44,323 nt of DNA from Bacillota bacterium (lineage in GTDB: Bacteria; Bacillota; Clostridia; Christensenellales; Aristaeellaceae). How positions within the stretch are numbered: the stretch's first letter is position 1; every line of letters begins with the position of its first letter. The position numbers and the translations under genes were made by a program. The stretch lies in assembly GCA_023404345.1 (NCBI GenBank), contig JAEYCB010000056.1, positions 1 to 44,323 on the forward strand, in the 5' to 3' direction. Positions 34,907 through 42,446 of this stretch are shown here, piece by piece. Under the pieces are notes generated by a model that searched no databases, had not been told where the DNA came from, and saw only the letters and a list, made by a program, of their open reading frames with translations.

Positions 34907-35392
34907 GTGAAAAAGGGACTGTGCGTATATCCCGGCAGTTTTGATCCCGTGACCATCGGCCATTTGGACCTGATCGAGCGCGGCGCGGACATCTTTCCCG
35001 AAGTGGTGGTGGCGGTGCTGCACAATCCGGCCAAAGAAGGCTGCTTTCCCATTGCGCAAAGGTTGGATATGCTGGCGCGCGCCTGTGCCCATCTGCCCAA
35101 CGTGCGCTTTGATCAGTTTGACGGCCTGCTGGTGGACTACATGAAAAAGCTGGATGCCGGCATCGTCCTGCGCGGCCTGCGCGCCGTGACGGATTTTGAA
35201 AGCGAATTTCAAATGGCGCAGCTGAACCATCAGATGGCCCCAGATGTGGAAACCCTCTTCATGATGACCGCGCCGGAACACGCCTATCTCAGCTCCAGCG
35301 CCGTGCGGGAAATCGGGCTGTTTGGGGGCGATATCTCCCCATTTGTGCCGGCGTGCATCGTGGAGGATGTGCAGCGCGCCTTAAAACGCTGA
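34907..35392 (+). CDS. coaD: Phosphopantetheine adenylyltransferase
   Basis: CoaD transfers AMP from ATP to 4'-phosphopantetheine in coenzyme A synthesis. The 161-residue protein has the nucleotidyltransferase motif TIGH (16-19) in YPGSFDPVTIGHLD, RGLRAVTDFESEFQMA and the SSSAVRE segment. The start is a GTG at 34907, 6 nt after GGAGGGG. An ATG at 34905 is out of frame. It fits functionally with a CoA-dependent IorAB/PaaK pathway upstream, though coaD-rsmD linkage is general. Confidence 0.95.
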   Translation: MKKGLCVYPGSFDPVTIGHLDLIERGADIFPEVVVAVLHNPAKEGCFPIAQRLDMLARACAHLPNVRFDQFDGLLVDYMKKLDAGIVLRGLRAVTDFESEFQMAQLNHQMAPDVETLFMMTAPEHAYLSSSAVREIGLFGGDISPFVPACIVEDVQRALKR

Positions 35393-35428
35393 TCACTACC
35401 GAGTATTTTGACGGGAGGAAAAAGAACC

Positions 35429-36067
35429 ATGCAACAGGACGCTATTTCTGCTTTCAGAAAAAACCTGAATGACCTTGAGGAAATTGTGATGCAGGCCAAG
35501 CGCGTGCCGCTGAGCAATATGTGCATGGTGGACCGCGAGCGCATTCTGGGCCTGGCAAACGCCATTACCACGGATCTGCCCACCGTGTTTGCCGAATGCG
35601 AGGGTGTGGTGCAAAACCAGATCACCATTATTTCCGAGGCCAACGAGCGTGCGGAGCAAACCAAGCAAAACGCCACCATGCGCGCCAACCAGTATGTGAC
35701 CGACGCCAAGAACCAGGCCCAGCAGATGACGGCCCAGGCCCAGCAGCAGGCGCAGGAAATGCTGAAAAAGGCGCAGCAGCAGGCGGCCGGCATGGTGCGC
35801 GAGGCGCAGGAGCAGGCTGCAAACATGGTCAAGGACGCGGAGAACAGGGCCCGCCAGCTGGTGAGCGAGCAGGAGATCACCGCCCGCGCCAACATGGAGG
35901 CCGAGGAGCTGCGCCAAAGCACGCACGAGGAGATCGAAAAGCTCTATAACGACGTGTATCGCCATATCGATGAAGTGCTGGCTCAGCTGGACCGCTCCAT
36001 CAGCGAAAAGCTGACCGACATCCGCATGACGCGCCAGCAGATTGATCAAAGCATGTCCATGCGGTAA
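35429..36067 (+). CDS. Gln/Ala-rich coiled-coil protein
   Basis: A 212-residue soluble protein dominated by a long heptad-patterned coiled coil (about residues 75-190), very rich in Ala, Gln and Glu, with repeated AQ(Q/E)QA units. The N-terminal part (RVPLSNMCMVDRERI) resembles DivIVA/ATPase-like coiled-coil proteins placed after coaD in Clostridia. ATG 35429 follows GGGAGGAAA; a TTG at 35408 is in frame but lies before the SD. The function is unknown; a scaffold or division role is only a possibility. Confidence 0.75.
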   Translation: MQQDAISAFRKNLNDLEEIVMQAKRVPLSNMCMVDRERILGLANAITTDLPTVFAECEGVVQNQITIISEANERAEQTKQNATMRANQYVTDAKNQAQQMTAQAQQQAQEMLKKAQQQAAGMVREAQEQAANMVKDAENRARQLVSEQEITARANMEAEELRQSTHEEIEKLYNDVYRHIDEVLAQLDRSISEKLTDIRMTRQQIDQSMSMR

Positions 36068-36080
36068 ACAAAACCAAACC

Positions 36081-36114
36081 AAGCGCCGCTGTGCCCTGTT
36101 GCACGGCGGCGCTT
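36081..36114 (+). terminator. Hairpin after the coiled-coil gene
   Basis: A 9-bp outer stem (36081-36089 with 36106-36114) and a 4-bp inner stem (36091-36094 with 36101-36104) close a 6-nt loop. No clear T-run follows. It probably ends the alr-to-coaD-side transcript, or is a stability element. Confidence 0.5.
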
Positions 36115-36222
36115 GTCAAATGATGCCCGCGTTGCATGCACTTGCCACGGTTCACACCTCCATAAGAGGTCACAATAGCCCTTGAGCGCCCTGTGAGGGG
36201 CGGGCAAGGAGGAAACGCATGC

Positions 36223-37227
36223 ATGCCGAAAACCAAGGCGTCCCTGCTGGTGATTGCGGCCACGGCGGCAACCGTGGCGATACTGTTTCTGTTGCCGTTC
36301 ACACCGAAGACAGCCGTGCGAACCGTGGTGGTGGAACAGGGGGAGCTGATTCGTTCCGCATTGATGGAGGGCGTTATCGCCTATGCGCAGGAGCAGCCGC
36401 TCGTTGCCCTGCAGGCAGGCCGGGTGAGGCAGGTGCATGTGCGCCAGGGTCAGACAGTGCGTGCAGGCGATCTGCTCATCAGCATGGATACAAGCTTGCA
36501 GGAGCAGGAGCTATCTGCCGTGAACCAGCTGCTCTATGAGCAGGAAACGGCGGCGGCGGCCTTTGGTCAGGCGGGCGAGACGGCGCTGTCAGCTGCGCAG
36601 ACGGTTGTGCAGGCGCGCACGCGGCAGGCGGAGCTGCGGGCCGCCATTGCCGCTGCACAGATTCGCGCGGAAGCGGACGGCACAGTGGGGGCCATCTACG
36701 TTGCCGAGGGCGCCATAACCGGCGAGAACGGACTGCTGGGCACGGTTCATGGAACCGGACTGAGGGTGGTTGCCGCCGGACGGGCGGAGGAACTGGGCAA
36801 CGTGGCGCCTGGAGCGGCGGCCATGGTGACCAGCACGGAAGGAAAAGCGCTGGGCGCCGCCGTGCTGGAACAGGCCGGAGCCCCTGAACTGGACGCAGCG
36901 ACCGGGCAGGCGATGCAGCCGCTTTCTTTTTTGTCCGCAGACGGCGATGCCTGGGCGGGGGCCGGCGCGGGGGATCGCGTGATGGTGGAACTGGTGTGCG
37001 AGGCGCTCAAGGATCAGGCGCTGGTGCCTGTGAGCGCGGTGGACAGCCGTGACCGGGTGTGGTTTGTGGAAAACGGTACGGCCACACCGGTGGAGATTGA
37101 CCTTTCCCTGCGCAATGATCAATATGTGGCCGTGCCGCGGGAATGGGCGGGCAAGCGCGTTGTGGTGCAGCCGGAAAGCGCCGGGCTCTATCCGGGCTGC
37201 GCCGTCAGGGAGGCCAGGACACGGTGA
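36223..37227 (+). CDS. HlyD/MacA-like membrane fusion protein
   Basis: A 334-residue protein with one N-terminal membrane segment (about 5-24), a lipoyl/biotinyl-type domain (LQAGRVRQVHVRQGQTVRAG) broken by a short helical hairpin and resumed at ADGTVGAIYVAEGA, then beta-barrel and C-terminal domains. This is the plan of periplasmic adaptor proteins, here outside the membrane of a monoderm. ATG 36223 is used; the ATG at 36219 is in another frame. Its stop overlaps the permease GTG start by 4 nt. Confidence 0.83.
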   Translation: MPKTKASLLVIAATAATVAILFLLPFTPKTAVRTVVVEQGELIRSALMEGVIAYAQEQPLVALQAGRVRQVHVRQGQTVRAGDLLISMDTSLQEQELSAVNQLLYEQETAAAAFGQAGETALSAAQTVVQARTRQAELRAAIAAAQIRAEADGTVGAIYVAEGAITGENGLLGTVHGTGLRVVAAGRAEELGNVAPGAAAMVTSTEGKALGAAVLEQAGAPELDAATGQAMQPLSFLSADGDAWAGAGAGDRVMVELVCEALKDQALVPVSAVDSRDRVWFVENGTATPVEIDLSLRNDQYVAVPREWAGKRVVVQPESAGLYPGCAVREARTR

Positions 37228-38363
37228 AACGGTACGATTTTTGGAAGCTGAGCCTGCTTAACATTTTTGCCGCGCCCGTCCGTTCCGTGCTGACGGTGCT
37301 GGGCATGGCCATCGGCATCGGAGCGATTCTGGCTGTGATCACCCTGGGCGACGCAGGACGGGCGCAGGTGAAAAGCGAGATGGCGCGTTTGGGCATCGAC
37401 CGGGTATGGCTGACCGCTTCGGAGGGACAAAGCCTGCGCCATGGAGATGCACAGCTTCTGGCATCGGCGCTGGACGCCTCCGCGACCGAGCAGGTATACG
37501 CACCGGTAACGGCGCGGGCGGGCCGGCAGGAGGAAAGCTGCGTATTGGTGGGATGCTCCCGCGAATACATGGACATGATGGGCACAAGCGTGCTACGGGG
37601 ACGCGACCTGTATGCGGCCGAGTGGCAGCCGGGCGCGCGCAGCGTGCTGCTGGGGGCGGCGCTGGCGGAAAAGCTGGGGGTGGAGCCGGGCGAGCTGCTC
37701 AGCGTTTCAGGCGTGCCGTTTTGGGTGCGCGGCGTCATCGAGCAGGGAAACGAGCTGTCGCAGGTGGATGCGTCCGGTGCGGTGTTTTTGCCTATTGCTG
37801 TTTTCTGCGAATGGATGGGGCAGAGCGTGCACGAAATCATCCTCAGTGTGCCCGAGGGCGTTACGCCGCAGGCGGTGGCCGTGATGGCGCAGGATGTGAT
37901 GCGCGTCAAGCGGGATCTGAGCGTGGAGACGGTTACCATGCAGGTGCAGATTGAGGCAGCCAACAGCGTGATGAGCATCTTTGTAGACGTGCTCAAATGG
38001 GTGGCGGCGATCTGCATTCTGGTGGGCGGCATCGGGGTGATGAATATTTTGCTGGTAAGCGTGCGGGAACGCAGGCGGGAGATCGGCATTATGAAATCTC
38101 TGGGCACCACCGAGGGGCAAATCTGCCTGCTATTTTTGCTGGAAGCGCTGGTATACGCGCTGGTGGGCGGATGCATGGGACTGGTCATCGGGGTGGGTCT
38201 GATTGAAACGGCGGGACGGAGCATCGGGCTTACGCCTGTTATCCGGCTGGGAGACTGTGCGGCGGTGTTTCTGGCAGCACTGGCGGTGGGGCTGATTTTT
38301 GGCGTATCGCCCGCCTCACGCGCCTCACGCATGAAACCTGTGGACGCTTTGCGCGATGAATGA
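37224..38363 (+). CDS. MacB/FtsX-like ABC permease
   Basis: A 379-residue protein with one N-terminal membrane segment (near SLLNIFAAPVRS), a large extracytoplasmic domain and three C-terminal helices, as in MacB and LolE/FtsX. Key signatures are LVGGIGVMNILLVSVRER, REIGIMKSLG and the terminal PASRASRMKPVDALR. The start is the GTG at 37224 in the GTGA overlap with the adaptor gene. The matching LolD/MacB-type ATPase is not encoded next to it, which is unusual. Confidence 0.88.
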   Translation: MKRYDFWKLSLLNIFAAPVRSVLTVLGMAIGIGAILAVITLGDAGRAQVKSEMARLGIDRVWLTASEGQSLRHGDAQLLASALDASATEQVYAPVTARAGRQEESCVLVGCSREYMDMMGTSVLRGRDLYAAEWQPGARSVLLGAALAEKLGVEPGELLSVSGVPFWVRGVIEQGNELSQVDASGAVFLPIAVFCEWMGQSVHEIILSVPEGVTPQAVAVMAQDVMRVKRDLSVETVTMQVQIEAANSVMSIFVDVLKWVAAICILVGGIGVMNILLVSVRERRREIGIMKSLGTTEGQICLLFLLEALVYALVGGCMGLVIGVGLIETAGRSIGLTPVIRLGDCAAVFLAALAVGLIFGVSPASRASRMKPVDALRDE

Positions 38364-38449
38364 GCAAAATGCGCAGGGATGTGGTATAAATTTATCCGTC
38401 GTGTACATCATGAACAAATGCCCAAATGAATCTTAGTGGATTCAGCCGA

Positions 38450-38478
38450 TTCCCTTTTTTGGCGGCTTCCGATATAAT
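38450..38478 (+). promoter_or_regulatory. Promoter for the MsmX-type ATPase gene
   Basis: A perfect -10 TATAAT (38473-38478) lies 17 bp after a weak -35 TTCCCT (38450-38455). A second TATAAA with a TGG extension sits at 38395-38400, also without a good -35. The 192-nt gap holds no gene I can support. Confidence 0.6.
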
Positions 38479-38555
38479 ACAGACATTGAAATGTGGCTGC
38501 TCCGTGGGATGAGATGGCGGACTGCCAGCATTCAGAAAAAGGAGGCTGCTTGAGA

Positions 38556-39677
38556 ATGGCAAGCGTATCGCTCAATCACATCTATAAGGTTTATTCCGGC
38601 AATGTGACCGCTGTCAGCGATTTCTGCCTGGACATTGAGGACAAGGAGTTTATTGTGCTGGTCGGACCTTCCGGCTGCGGCAAGTCCACCACGCTGCGCA
38701 TGGTTGCCGGTCTGGAGGAAATCTCCAGCGGCGAGCTTTACATCGGCGACCGTCTGGTCAACGACGTGGCCCCCAAGGACCGCGACATCGCCATGGTGTT
38801 CCAGAACTACGCCCTGTATCCCCACATGACCGTGTTTGACAACATGGCCTTCGGCCTCAAGCTGCGCAAGACCCCCAAGGCGGAGATCAAGCAGCGCGTG
38901 GAAGAAGCCGCCAAGATTCTCGATATTTCCCACCTGCTCAACCGCAAGCCCAAGGCTCTGTCCGGCGGCCAGCGTCAGCGCGTTGCTCTGGGCCGTGCCA
39001 TCGTCCGTGAGCCGAAGGTCTTCCTCTTCGACGAGCCGCTGTCCAACCTGGACGCCAAGCTGCGCGTGGCCATGCGCACCGAGATCACCAAGCTGCATCA
39101 GCGCCTGCAGACCACCTTCATCTACGTGACCCACGACCAGACCGAGGCCATGACCATGGCGTCCCGCATCGTGGTTATGAAGGACGGCTTTGTGCAGCAG
39201 GTCGATACTCCCCAGAACCTGTACGACTATCCCGCCAACCTGTTCGTTGCCGGCTTCATCGGCAGCCCGCAGATGAACTTCTTCACCGTCAAGCTGGTCA
39301 AGGAAGGCAACGATGTGGCCGCCGTCTTTGGCGACAACAAGATCATCATCCCGCCCAGCAAGCTGGCCAAGTTCGCGGATGAGGACTACATCGGCAAGGA
39401 AGTCTACATGGGCATCCGTCCCGAAAACATCCACGACGAGGATGTGTTCATCCAGGCCGCTCCCAACGCGGTGGTGGACTGCAACGTCGAAGTGACCGAG
39501 CTCATGGGCTCCGAGACCTACCTCTACCTGTCCACCAGCGGCAAGGAAGAGAACATCATCGCCCGCGTCAATCCCCGCACCACCAGCCGTGCCGGCCAGA
39601 AGGTGCAGATTGCGTTCGACGTCAACCACCTGCACTTCTTCGACAAGGAAACCGAGACCACGCTGCTCACCCGCTGA
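38556..39677 (+). CDS. msmX: MsmX/UgpC-type sugar ABC transporter ATPase
   Basis: A 373-residue ABC ATPase of the MalK/MsmX/UgpC branch. Walker A GPSGCGKST (37-45), Q83, signature LSGGQ (135-139), Walker B VFLFDEPLSNLD (155-166) and THDQTEA are followed by the OB-type C-terminal domain (GIRPENIH). Such ATPases often power several sugar importers whose own operons lack an ATPase. It stands alone between a promoter and a strong terminator. The gene is rich in C-ending codons, like a highly expressed gene. ATG 38556 lies 10 nt after GGAGG. Confidence 0.93.
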   Translation: MASVSLNHIYKVYSGNVTAVSDFCLDIEDKEFIVLVGPSGCGKSTTLRMVAGLEEISSGELYIGDRLVNDVAPKDRDIAMVFQNYALYPHMTVFDNMAFGLKLRKTPKAEIKQRVEEAAKILDISHLLNRKPKALSGGQRQRVALGRAIVREPKVFLFDEPLSNLDAKLRVAMRTEITKLHQRLQTTFIYVTHDQTEAMTMASRIVVMKDGFVQQVDTPQNLYDYPANLFVAGFIGSPQMNFFTVKLVKEGNDVAAVFGDNKIIIPPSKLAKFADEDYIGKEVYMGIRPENIHDEDVFIQAAPNAVVDCNVEVTELMGSETYLYLSTSGKEENIIARVNPRTTSRAGQKVQIAFDVNHLHFFDKETETTLLTR

Positions 39678-39692
39678 TTTCAGCACTTTCAG

Positions 39693-39724
39693 GGCGCTTC
39701 CCGTTTGGGAGGCGCCTTTTTTTT
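39693..39724 (+). terminator. Rho-independent terminator after msmX
   Basis: A 10-bp GC stem with one wobble (39693-39702 with 39707-39716) and a GTTT loop is followed by T8 (39717-39724). Confidence 0.95.
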
Positions 39725-39732
39725 GAAATTTG

Positions 39733-39760
39733 TGAACCAAATGGCCTTCGGGCGCGTTAT
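39733..39760 (+). promoter_or_regulatory. ECF sigma-type promoter, probable autoregulation
   Basis: TGAACC (39733-39738), a 16-bp spacer and CGTTAT (39755-39760) fit the TGAAAC-N16-CGTC/CGTT pattern recognised by many ECF sigma factors. It lies directly before an ECF sigma gene. The predicted start of transcription (about 39767) leaves no room for an SD before the ATG at 39774, which favours the GTG at 39810. Confidence 0.55.
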
Positions 39761-39809
39761 CAGGGTGTAAGGCATGTTGCAACAGCCCGAAAAAAAGAAG
39801 GTGCAAGCG

Positions 39810-40280
39810 GTGATTGACGAGGAGACCTTTATGGATGAAGTGGAGGCGATGGAGCGGGCGCTTTACCGTGTAAGCCGCAGCCTGCTGAAATCCCCGGAGG
39901 ACTGCGCCGACGCCGTGCAGGAGGCGCTGGCACGCGCCTGGGCCCGGCGCGGCAGGGTGGAGGCAGCTTACTTCCGGCCATGGCTGATGCGCATTGTCAT
40001 CAATGAGTGCCATACCATCGGGCGAAAGCGGCGGCGTGTGGTGCTCGTGGACGAAGTGGAGCAGCCTGCGCCGGCGTTTGAACCGCCGGACGACAGGCTG
40101 AAGCAGGCGCTGTCCGCTGTGCCGGAAAAGCTGAAAGTACCGCTGCTATTGCATTATCTGGAAGGGTTTTCAGTAGCCGAGGTGGCGCAGATCCTGCGCA
40201 TACCGCAGGGTACGGTAAAATCCCGGCTGCATCACGCAAGAAAACGTCTTCGCGTGGAATGGGAGGCTATGAAGGAATGA
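39810..40280 (+). CDS. ECF-type RNA polymerase sigma factor
   Basis: A 156-residue sigma-70 family factor. Region 2 (about 15-75) includes ALYRVSRSLL and DCADAVQEALARAW with the R/WLMRIVINE core. Region 4 (about 95-150) has LKVPLLLHYLEGFSVAEVA and the helix-turn-helix IPQGTVKSRLHHARKRL. It redirects RNA polymerase to stress or envelope promoters. I chose the GTG at 39810, 8 nt after AGAAGG; an in-frame ATG at 39774 would add 12 residues but has no proper SD. The next gene overlaps by 4 nt and probably holds its anti-sigma factor. Confidence 0.88.
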   Translation: MIDEETFMDEVEAMERALYRVSRSLLKSPEDCADAVQEALARAWARRGRVEAAYFRPWLMRIVINECHTIGRKRRRVVLVDEVEQPAPAFEPPDDRLKQALSAVPEKLKVPLLLHYLEGFSVAEVAQILRIPQGTVKSRLHHARKRLRVEWEAMKE

Positions 40281-41029
40281 GGACATGGGAAAACGGGCTG
40301 CTGGATCAGCTGGACAACGCTTTTGAACCTACGCCGGACAGGTTTCACAGAAGATTTGAGAGCATGCTGGCGTCGCTGCAGGCTCAGTCTGCGCCAAAGC
40401 CGCGGCGGATCAGGATGCGGACGGCCGTTGTCGTGGCGCTGATTGCTGTACTGCTGTGCGTAACGGCATTTGCGCTGGAACGGCTGGGCATCCTGTATTT
40501 CCTGACGGAACGGGTTGCCGGCGTCATGTCCACCGAACAGGCGGAAGCGGGCATAGCACCCATTGCATGGCAGCAGTGCGAAAGCGAACGCCTGTCCGTT
40601 TCGATGCGCGACATCTACATGGATGGCGAGCGACTGGCCATCTGCGCGCATATTGAACCCAGGGAACCGGATGCATACCGCCTGCTCAGCGAAACGGATA
40701 TTGGGACGGATAGCGAGCATTTTGACCGGATATGGTGGCAGGGCGAGGTCCTCTCCTTTGGCGAATGGCTGCCCGAAGGCAAAGAGATGCTGGTAGTTTC
40801 CGATGCGGTATTGCAGATAGGGGATACGCGCTTGCCGGTCAGCTTGGACTGGGTGCCGCAGGATCAGGGCGAAACGTTCAGCTTCGAGGCAAGGCTCGAC
40901 CTATTGGGAGAGGCGCCGTTTAAGGAAAACGATGGCATAATGGAAGCGACGCTTTTGATTCAAAGCCATCTCTACGGCGGGGAAAATGAGCAGAGCACGG
41001 TAACGTTTGCGTTTGCTGCTCCGCAATGA
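40277..41029 (+). CDS. Candidate membrane anti-sigma factor
   Basis: A 250-residue protein with a cytoplasmic N-terminal region of about 45 residues, one membrane helix (about 47-67, AVVVALIAVLLCVTAFAL) and an outside domain of about 180 residues. The domain carries the RDIYMDGERLAICAHIE pattern seen in DUF4179-like proteins near ECF sigma genes. The N-terminal region is short and has no zinc-binding HxxxCxxC motif. Anti-sigma function is inferred from the ATGA overlap with the sigma gene and the topology. Confidence 0.75.
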   Translation: MRTWENGLLDQLDNAFEPTPDRFHRRFESMLASLQAQSAPKPRRIRMRTAVVVALIAVLLCVTAFALERLGILYFLTERVAGVMSTEQAEAGIAPIAWQQCESERLSVSMRDIYMDGERLAICAHIEPREPDAYRLLSETDIGTDSEHFDRIWWQGEVLSFGEWLPEGKEMLVVSDAVLQIGDTRLPVSLDWVPQDQGETFSFEARLDLLGEAPFKENDGIMEATLLIQSHLYGGENEQSTVTFAFAAPQ

Positions 41030-41050
41030 GCAAGGGAGGAAAGAACAGCC

Positions 41051-42178
41051 ATGAAGCATTGGAAACATACGATAGCCATCCTGCTGGCCCTTTGTCTGAT
41101 GGGGGGAGGTACGGCGCTTGCGCAGAACGAATGGCAGCTGTGCAGCCCGGAGGAAGTGGACGTATCTGGCGTGCAGGAAATCAATGGGCGGCTGGTGGGC
41201 GAGATTGCTCTGCCGGAGAGTGCAGGGCATATCCGCCTGATGGTGGATTGCCCCGTTCCAGAGGCTTTTACGGCGCAGCAGCAGGCCGTGCTGACGGTAC
41301 GCTATCAGAAGGTGACAAAGGGCGATCTATCCGCGGCCATCGAGGCGGCCGGGCAGAGCGTGAAGGGCGGAAAGCTGGCACAGTACTTCAATGGTGATCC
41401 GCTGAACCGGCACGTTTCCTTCAGCCGGGACGGCGAGGATTGCAACTTTAGCGTGTATGAGCGGTTTTCGCGAGACCTGGCCGGGCATCCCAATCAGCGG
41501 GAAATGGAGGCGTCGGTTGCGCTTGCGCGGGAGCTGATGGAGCGGCTGGGCGCAGGAATCAGCGAGGATTTCCTCTACGCAAGGCGAAATACCGTCCCGG
41601 AGAAGCTGGCCGGCACGTTCAGCCTGACCAGCAACAGCTGTGCGCCGGGGCTTTACAGCCTGATTGAGAAGGAACATGCGCTCAATGGCGGCGCGGATGA
41701 CAAAACGCTCGTCCATGGCTGCTATGAGCTGCTGGGGCTGCCCGTGATGGATCAGTATTATTGGGAGGACGGTGGCGACCGCTACGGCGCAAAGTCAGGC
41801 TTTGCCTGCGTGGCGCGCGACGACGGCACCTTGGCCGCTCTGGCGGTGGAAGGTATGCCTGTAGTGGAGGAGGCGGAGCCGGTGGCCCTGCCGCAGCGCA
41901 CCTGGCAGGAGACGCTTCAGCTTTGGGCCGCAAACGCTTTCTGGCCCATGAGCACTTTGGACGAAGCCGTGGAGAAAAACACGCTGTATGGCGACATCGT
42001 CCATTATCCCAGCTATGAGGTGCTGACGGACCTGCGCCCCTGCTGGGTGGGACGCGAGGCGTACCGCCTGGAGCCGGGCTGGTGCTATCGCACGGAAACC
42101 CGCGTGGTCAGCGACGACAGCTTGGACGGCATCGGCTTTGGTTACTGCGCCGTAAGCGATATGCAGCGCGTGCTTTAA
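41051..42178 (+). CDS. Exported protein of unknown function
   Basis: A 375-residue protein with a signal peptide (about 1-24, ALA-QN cleavage) and no later membrane helix. Several Cys residues are present (about positions 31, 67, 136, 198 and towards the C-terminus). I do not recognise a domain. ATG 41051 follows GGGAGGAAAG, 21 nt after the anti-sigma gene, so it is the third gene of the sigma operon and a candidate effector or sensor of it. Confidence 0.75.
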   Translation: MKHWKHTIAILLALCLMGGGTALAQNEWQLCSPEEVDVSGVQEINGRLVGEIALPESAGHIRLMVDCPVPEAFTAQQQAVLTVRYQKVTKGDLSAAIEAAGQSVKGGKLAQYFNGDPLNRHVSFSRDGEDCNFSVYERFSRDLAGHPNQREMEASVALARELMERLGAGISEDFLYARRNTVPEKLAGTFSLTSNSCAPGLYSLIEKEHALNGGADDKTLVHGCYELLGLPVMDQYYWEDGGDRYGAKSGFACVARDDGTLAALAVEGMPVVEEAEPVALPQRTWQETLQLWAANAFWPMSTLDEAVEKNTLYGDIVHYPSYEVLTDLRPCWVGREAYRLEPGWCYRTETRVVSDDSLDGIGFGYCAVSDMQRVL

Positions 42179-42190
42179 GCGACAGAAATA

Positions 42191-42227
42191 ACGGCCCGGT
42201 GCTCCCTCTCTGGAAGCGCCGGGCCGT
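42191..42227. repeat. 37-nt palindromic repeat, copy 1
   Basis: Begins ACGGCCCGG and ends CCGGGCCGT, with an imperfect inner stem. It aligns without gaps to copy 2 (42398-42434) at 30 of 37 positions. It follows the exported-protein gene by 12 nt and could act as its terminator, although no T-run follows. Confidence 0.7.
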
Positions 42228-42232
42228 CAGCA

Positions 42233-42370
42233 TGTCGGAAAAGTCCGGCTACGCTGGACTTTTCCGACAGAAGCTTAAGAAATGTTTGCGCCCAGGGGCG
42301 CAAACTGCCTGCCCGCCCGGCAAAGCCGGGCGATACGAATTCACTTTGGAGGACCGGCGGGTCCTCCAAA
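42233..42370. repeat. Four consecutive perfect hairpins
   Basis: In order: a 14-bp stem (42233-42246 with 42256-42269); a 10-bp stem with a 2-nt gap (42284-42293 with 42296-42305); an 8-bp stem (42314-42321 with 42325-42332); and an 11-bp stem (42345-42355 with 42360-42370). A further short stem with a GAAA loop and T5 lies near 42372-42388. No coding frame is supported here. Confidence 0.75.
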
Positions 42371-42393
42371 CCTCCCGAAAGGGTTTTTGACAG

Positions 42394-42443
42394 CCAAACG
42401 GCCCGGCGTTCCTTCTGCAGAAACGCCGGGCCGTTTGGTTTTG
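42394..42443. terminator. 37-nt repeat copy 2 inside a 17-bp terminator hairpin
   Basis: A perfect 17-bp stem (42394-42410 with 42422-42438) and an 11-nt loop are followed on the + strand by TTTTGATTT. The core 42398-42434 is the second copy of the 37-nt palindrome. It lies 3 nt past the nfnB stop, so it can also end that transcript, with A-rich flanks rather than a T-run on that strand. Confidence 0.8.
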
Positions 42444-42446
42444 ATT

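Noticed and set aside
38556..39677. The MsmX-type ATPase as partner of the MacB-like permease
   Set aside because: It belongs to the MalK/UgpC branch with a C-terminal OB-type domain, has its own promoter, and serves a different transporter class.
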